NCBI GenBank assembly: GCA_038245795.1
Contig: JBBRSC010000002.1
Span: 1 to 37,834 of the forward strand
From: JBBRSC01 sp038245795
GTDB taxonomy: Bacteria; Actinomycetota; Acidimicrobiia; Acidimicrobiales; Microtrichaceae
Length of the DNA: 37,834 nucleotides
Direction: 5' to 3'
Part shown: positions 34,025 to 37,834 of the stretch, piece after piece
How the letters are laid out: every line of letters starts with the position of its first letter
How positions within the stretch are numbered: the stretch's first letter is position 1
Translations under genes and position numbers: made by a program
Notes under the pieces: generated by a model
What the model saw: the letters and a program-made list of their open reading frames with translations, nothing else
What the model was told of the DNA's origin: nothing
The model's database searches: none

Positions 34025-35086
34025 ATGGGTACACCCGCCACGTCCGACTCGACATCTTTCGATGCTCGCGACCGCGAGTGCATGGCACGCGCCATCGATG
34101 CCGCTCATCGGGTCCGCTGCATCACGTCGCCGAACCCGTGGGTCGGGTGTGTCATCCAGAGCACCGATGGCGCCCTCTTCGAAGGCGCCACCCAGGACCC
34201 GGGGCGGGGCCACGCTGAGACCGTCGCCTTGGCGGCGGCGGGCGACGCCGCCCGGGGAGCTACCGCCTACGTCACCCTGGAACCGTGCGCCCACACGGGT
34301 CGTACCGCACCGTGCGCCGACGCCTTGATCGACGCCGGCATCGCCCGGGTGGTGGTCGGGATCGTCGATCCCGATACCCGGGTCAGCGGCCGCGGAATCG
34401 ATCGATTGCGCCATGCCGGGGTCACCGTCGAGGTGGGTCTGTACGCCGATCGGGTGACCACCCAACTCGCTCCGTACATCACCCATCGCACGACCGGTCG
34501 ACCATATGTCGTGCTGAAGCTGGCGTCATCGCTCGACGGTGGAACTGCGGCACCCGACGGCACTAGCCAATGGATCACGTGTCCCGAAGCTCGAGCAGAC
34601 TGCCATCGCCTACGGGCCGAGAGCGATGCCATCGTCATCGGCGCGGGGACGGTTCGCCATGACGATCCGTCGTTGACGGTGCGCGATTACCGTCCGCCGG
34701 TCATGCCGTCGAGCGGGACGTGTGACCCGATCCGGGTGGTGCTCGGCACGGCCGGACCCGATGCTCGTGTCCAACCATGTCGCGAGATGGACGGCGATCT
34801 CACGCAGGTACTCAAAGAGCTCGGTGAGGACGGTGTGCTGCAGATCCTGGTCGAAGGCGGCGCGGCCGTGGCCAGCGCATTTCACCGGGCCGGCCTGGTC
34901 GACCGCTACGTGATCTATGTGGCGCCAGCACTGTGGGGTGGCGGCGACGCCCGAGGCCTCTTCACCGGACCTGGTGGCTACTCGATCGACGATCTGTGGC
35001 GCGGGACGTTCACCGCGGTCGAGAAGGTCGGAACCGACCTGCGTTTGGAGATGACCGCCGCTCGACCCACTGCGGAGCAGCGCTGA
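34025..35086 (+). CDS. ribD: Bifunctional riboflavin deaminase/reductase RibD
   Basis: Carries out deamination of the GTP-derived pyrimidine and then side-chain reduction. The 353-residue protein has the zinc-dependent deaminase domain at about 15-150 (PNPWVGCVI, GRGHAETVAL, LEPCAHTGRTAPCADAL) and the dihydrofolate-reductase-like reductase domain from about 155 (RPYVVLKLASSLDGGTAAPDG, SQWITCPEARADCHRLRAES, LVEGGAAVASAF). First gene of a complete ribD-ribE-ribBA-ribH operon. Its stop overlaps the ribE ATG. Confidence 0.97.
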   Translation: MGTPATSDSTSFDARDRECMARAIDAAHRVRCITSPNPWVGCVIQSTDGALFEGATQDPGRGHAETVALAAAGDAARGATAYVTLEPCAHTGRTAPCADALIDAGIARVVVGIVDPDTRVSGRGIDRLRHAGVTVEVGLYADRVTTQLAPYITHRTTGRPYVVLKLASSLDGGTAAPDGTSQWITCPEARADCHRLRAESDAIVIGAGTVRHDDPSLTVRDYRPPVMPSSGTCDPIRVVLGTAGPDARVQPCREMDGDLTQVLKELGEDGVLQILVEGGAAVASAFHRAGLVDRYVIYVAPALWGGGDARGLFTGPGGYSIDDLWRGTFTAVEKVGTDLRLEMTAARPTAEQR

Positions 35087-35712
35087 TGTTCACGGGAATC
35101 GTCGAGGAACTCGGCCAGGTGATCTCACGCGACGGCGCCAAACTTCGACTGGCCGCCAACGTTGTGCTGGCCGAGGCCAAGATCGGCGACTCAACGGCAG
35201 TCAACGGGTGTTGTCTGACCATCGTTGCCTTCGACTCCGCCGCGGGATGGTGGGAAGCCGACGTCAGCGATGAGACATATCGCCGGACCACACTCGGCGC
35301 GCTGCAGCCCGGCGACCCCGTCAATATGGAGCGTCCGGTGCGCCTGATGGATCGCCTCGGTGGCCATCTCGTTCAGGGCCACGTGGATGCTGTCGGCACG
35401 GTGTTGGTGGCGGTGCCCGATCTTCGCGTCCAGGCACCCGCCGGGTTGTTGCGATACGTCGTGGAGAAGGGTTCGATCACCGTTGATGGGGTCAGCCTGA
35501 CGGTGGTCGATGTCAACGACGAGAGTTTTTCGATGGCGATCATTCCCCATACCGCTGAGGTCACGACGCTGGGTGGGCGATTGGCGGGTGCAGGTGTGAA
35601 CCTCGAGGTGGACGTGATGGCGAAGTACGCCGAGAAGTTGTTGGGCGGATACCTCGAGGCATCGAGCACGCCCGACGGGCAGAGTGATATCGAAGGAGTT
35701 CGAGATGTTTGA
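35086..35712 (+). CDS. ribE: Riboflavin synthase alpha chain
   Basis: Dismutates two 6,7-dimethyl-8-ribityllumazine molecules into riboflavin and a pyrimidine. The 208-residue protein contains the two lumazine-binding barrel repeats, beginning MFTGIVEELG and GGHLVQGHVDAVG, with NGCCLTIV in the first and DGVSLTVVDV in the second. The family symbol varies between ribE and ribC. ATG 35086 shares its A with the ribD stop. The 3' end contains the ribosome binding site of ribBA and overlaps it. Confidence 0.97.
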   Translation: MFTGIVEELGQVISRDGAKLRLAANVVLAEAKIGDSTAVNGCCLTIVAFDSAAGWWEADVSDETYRRTTLGALQPGDPVNMERPVRLMDRLGGHLVQGHVDAVGTVLVAVPDLRVQAPAGLLRYVVEKGSITVDGVSLTVVDVNDESFSMAIIPHTAEVTTLGGRLAGAGVNLEVDVMAKYAEKLLGGYLEASSTPDGQSDIEGVRDV

Positions 35713-36982
35713 GAACGACACGACACAGAACGGGACCACTGCCATCGGAACTGAGACCGATGACCCGCGTACCGGCTTCGCGTCGATCGAGGATGCCGTT
35801 GCAGCCATCGCGCGCGGCGAGATCGTAGTGGTCGTCGACGACGAGGATCGTGAGAACGAAGGCGATCTCATCATGGCGGCCGAGCACGCCACGCCCGAGA
35901 AGATCGCCTTCTTCCTTCATCACACGTCGGGCTATATCTGCGCCACGTTGACCGCCGATCGCGCACGAGAACTCGACCTTCCGCACATGGTGGTGACCAA
36001 CACCGAATCGATGCGCACTGCGTTCCTGGTCACCGTCGACTACCGCCACGGAACCAGTACTGGTATCTCGGCCCATGATCGGTCCGCCACCATCAAAGCG
36101 CTCGTCGATCCGTCGACCCGCCCCGGCGACCTCGCTCGCCCCGGCCATATCGCCCCGCTCGAAGCTCGAGAAGGCGGGGTCCTGAAGCGGGCCGGCCATA
36201 CTGAAGCGTCGATTGATCTGGCGCGCATGGCGGGGCTCTACCCGGCGGGCATCCTCTGTGAGATCGTCGACGAAAACAAGATGGACATGGCGCGGGTGCC
36301 GGAGTTGAAACGCTTCGCCGCCGAGCATCAGCTCTTGATGATCTCGATTGCGGATCTGGTGCGCTATCGGCGTCAGACGGAGAAGCTGGTACGTCGCATC
36401 TCGGAGGCTCGCATCCCCACGAAGTGGGGCGAGTTCACCTGCTACGTGTACGAGTCGGTGCTCGACGGCGAACAGCACGTTGCCATGGTGCGCGGCGCTG
36501 TCCAGGGCGAGCGCGACGTGTTGGTCCGGGTGCACTCCGAATGTCTGACCGGCGACGTGTTCGGTTCGTACCGTTGCGATTGCGGGGTTCAGCTCGATCA
36601 GGCGATGGAACGCATCGCCGAGGCCGGACTCGGCGCGTTGGTGTACCTCCGCGGCCATGAAGGTCGCGGGATCGGCCTCGGTCACAAGATCCGGGCCTAC
36701 AGCCTCCAGGACGAGGGCATGGACACCATTGAGGCCAACGAGGCGCTTGGTCTGCCGGTCGACAGCCGCGAGTACGGCATCGGCGCCCAGATCCTCAATG
36801 ACCTGGGTATCACCACGATGCAGCTCATCACCAACAATCCGTCCAAGTTCGGTGGGTTGGAAGGCTTCGGATTGGAGATCTCTGGGCGGGTCGCTATTCC
36901 GGTTCAGCCGAACGAGCACAACGAAAAGTATCTGCGCACCAAGAAGGACTCTATGGGTCACCTGATCGAGGGGTTGGACTGA
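35705..36982 (+). CDS. ribBA: Bifunctional DHBP synthase / GTP cyclohydrolase II
   Basis: Starts both branches of riboflavin synthesis. Of 425 residues, the first 220 are 3,4-dihydroxy-2-butanone-4-phosphate synthase (VVVDDEDRENEGDLIMAAE, TSTGISAHDRSATI, RPGHIAPLEAREGGVLKRAG, the latter with the catalytic His and Glu region). The rest is GTP cyclohydrolase II with zinc cysteines in HSECLTGDVFGSYRCDCG and the RGHEGRGIGL and TNNPSK motifs. ATG 35705 has AAGGAG 6 nt upstream; another in-frame ATG at 35684 lies before that site. Both halves look active. Confidence 0.97.
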   Translation: MFENDTTQNGTTAIGTETDDPRTGFASIEDAVAAIARGEIVVVVDDEDRENEGDLIMAAEHATPEKIAFFLHHTSGYICATLTADRARELDLPHMVVTNTESMRTAFLVTVDYRHGTSTGISAHDRSATIKALVDPSTRPGDLARPGHIAPLEAREGGVLKRAGHTEASIDLARMAGLYPAGILCEIVDENKMDMARVPELKRFAAEHQLLMISIADLVRYRRQTEKLVRRISEARIPTKWGEFTCYVYESVLDGEQHVAMVRGAVQGERDVLVRVHSECLTGDVFGSYRCDCGVQLDQAMERIAEAGLGALVYLRGHEGRGIGLGHKIRAYSLQDEGMDTIEANEALGLPVDSREYGIGAQILNDLGITTMQLITNNPSKFGGLEGFGLEISGRVAIPVQPNEHNEKYLRTKKDSMGHLIEGLD

Positions 36983-36983
36983 G

Positions 36984-37475
36984 ATGGCGGGCGCGAATCT
37001 TCGTTCCGACATCAACCCGGGCCCGACCCTCGTCGGGGCGGGTCTGCGATTGGGAGTGGTGTGTGGGCGCTTCAACGACGTCATCACGTTGCGATTGCTC
37101 GAAGGTGTCGAGCGGGGCGCTACGGCGGTCGGTGTGTCCATCGACGACGTGATCGTGGAATGGGTGCCGGGCAGCTTCGAGGTACCGTTCGCAGCGAAGC
37201 AGATGGCGCTGTCTGGTCGCTTCGACGCGGTTGTCTGCCTCGGCGCGGTGATCCGCGGCGAGACGAGTCACTACGAGTTCGTGGCTGGCGAATGCGCCCG
37301 TGGCATTCAGGACGTTCAGTTGGAGACGGGCGTGCCGGTGATGTTCGGTGTCCTGACGACCGAGAACGATGATCAGGCCATGGCGCGCTCCGAAGGTCCT
37401 GGTGGGCACAACGTGGGCGAGGATTGCGCGAAGACCGCCGTGGAGATGGCCATGTTGGCGCGGCGCTACCGCTGA
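36984..37475 (+). CDS. ribH: 6,7-dimethyl-8-ribityllumazine synthase
   Basis: Condenses the DHBP and pyrimidine products of the other Rib enzymes. The 163-residue protein has VCGRFNDVIT, WVPGSFEVPFAAK, the active-site LGAVIRGETSHYEFVAGE with the catalytic His, PVMFGVLTTENDDQAMARS, and the C-terminal GEDCAKTAVEMA. It starts one base after the ribBA stop. It completes the operon; lumazine synthase may form icosahedral capsids around RibE in some bacteria, which cannot be judged here. Confidence 0.97.
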   Translation: MAGANLRSDINPGPTLVGAGLRLGVVCGRFNDVITLRLLEGVERGATAVGVSIDDVIVEWVPGSFEVPFAAKQMALSGRFDAVVCLGAVIRGETSHYEFVAGECARGIQDVQLETGVPVMFGVLTTENDDQAMARSEGPGGHNVGEDCAKTAVEMAMLARRYR

Positions 37476-37488
37476 TCAGTCCTGCGCG

Positions 37489-37834
37489 ATGTCCGTCACG
37501 ATCGACAACGCCGACGACCCACGGGTGGCTGACTATCGGCGGTTGAACGATGGACCGTTCCGACGAGGACTCGAGGCGCCCATGCCGTTCTCGCCCGGGA
37601 TCTTCGTCGCCGAAGGATGGCTGGTGCTGGAACGGGCTCTGGCTGCCCGCTCCGACCTCCGGTCGATCTTGGTCGATGAGCGGCGTGAGGAGCGGCTGGC
37701 CGAGATACTCGCCGCCGTTCGTGGGAGAACACCTGACGTGCTGGTTGCGTCGCCCGAGACGATCGAGAAGATCGTCGGCTTCGACCTTCATCGGGGGGTG
37801 GTCGCTATCGGCCAGCGGCGACGAGCACTCGACC
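37489..37834 (+). CDS. TrmH-family RNA methyltransferase, N-terminal part (runs off window)
   Basis: The frame from ATG 37489 stays open to the window end (115 residues). It begins MSVTIDNADDPRVADYRRL, continues FVAEGWLVLERALAA, RSILVDERREERL, VLVASPETIEKI and ends VGFDLHRGVVAIGQRRR. This is the L30e-like substrate-binding domain of actinobacterial SpoU/TrmH RNA 2'-O-methyltransferases (FxxEG and GFHxHRG motifs); the catalytic knot lies beyond the window. It starts 13 nt after ribH without a clear ribosome binding site. It differs from the short SpoU gene at 29555-30118, which lacks this domain. Confidence 0.85.
   Translation, partial: MSVTIDNADDPRVADYRRLNDGPFRRGLEAPMPFSPGIFVAEGWLVLERALAARSDLRSILVDERREERLAEILAAVRGRTPDVLVASPETIEKIVGFDLHRGVVAIGQRRRALD

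Noticed and set aside
35561..37141. Long minus-strand open frame (526 codons) opposite ribE, ribBA and ribH
   Set aside because: It is the mirror of three well-identified genes in GC-rich DNA; its translation is low in hydrophobic pattern and has no recognisable motif.

Overview
The window is a high-GC bacterial chromosome segment with almost no intergenic DNA; no gene-free stretch exceeds about 220 bases. Gene content and order match the conserved actinobacterial housekeeping cluster: rarA - two small membrane-associated proteins - alaS - ruvX - mltG - aroE - aroK - aroB - aroQ - pepP - efp - nusB - pyrR - pyrB - pyrC - carA - carB - pyrD - pyrF - mihF - gmk - rpoZ - coaBC - metK - priA - def - fmt - rsmB - ribD - ribE - ribBA - ribH. 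The mihF gene between pyrF and gmk and a PriA without a Walker A motif are actinobacterial hallmarks. The DUF4388 protein and the general style suggest a deep-branching lineage such as Acidimicrobiia (inference only). I see no tRNA, rRNA, CRISPR array, insertion sequence or phage gene.

Layout. 1-6527: the 3' end of rarA, two small proteins, alaS, ruvX, mltG and aroE, mostly with overlapping start and stop codons. 6625-8662: a DUF4388 protein and an unrecognised protein, placed where many actinobacteria carry aroC. 8672-12868: aroK, aroB, aroQ, an M24 peptidase, efp and nusB, closed by a strong terminator. 13007-15797: pyrR-pyrB-pyrC. 15932-17263, minus strand: a secreted protein that splits the pyrimidine genes in two. 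17484-24483: carA-carB-pyrD-pyrF-mihF-gmk, closed by a 51-bp perfect palindrome. 24547-24738, minus strand: a small MT0933-like protein. 24928-29519: rpoZ, coaBC, metK, priA. 29555-30771, minus strand: an rRNA/tRNA methyltransferase pair. 30795-33958: def, fmt, rsmB and a MoaB-like gene. 34025-37475: a complete riboflavin operon. 37489-end: the start of a second TrmH-family methyltransferase.

The most notable signals concern pyrimidine synthesis. The two pyr transcription units begin with 43-nt leader segments that are 35/43 identical, in the same register to an extended -10 box (TGCTAnnnT), and both carry a PyrR-type RNA hairpin. In front of pyrR the hairpin ends on the pyrR ribosome binding site, which fits translational repression. 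In front of carA the same site leads into a 26-codon leader peptide that reads through an intrinsic terminator and stops over the carA start codon, which fits PyrR-controlled coupled attenuation. In the same operon carB carries a single in-frame amber codon (20672-20674) with an otherwise intact 1131-codon frame.

A second theme is leaderless transcription. TAnnnT boxes lie 6 to 9 nt before the start codons of alaS, aroK, aroQ, def, ribD and the minus-strand methyltransferase operon. The boxes of def and the methyltransferase operon overlap each other head to head.
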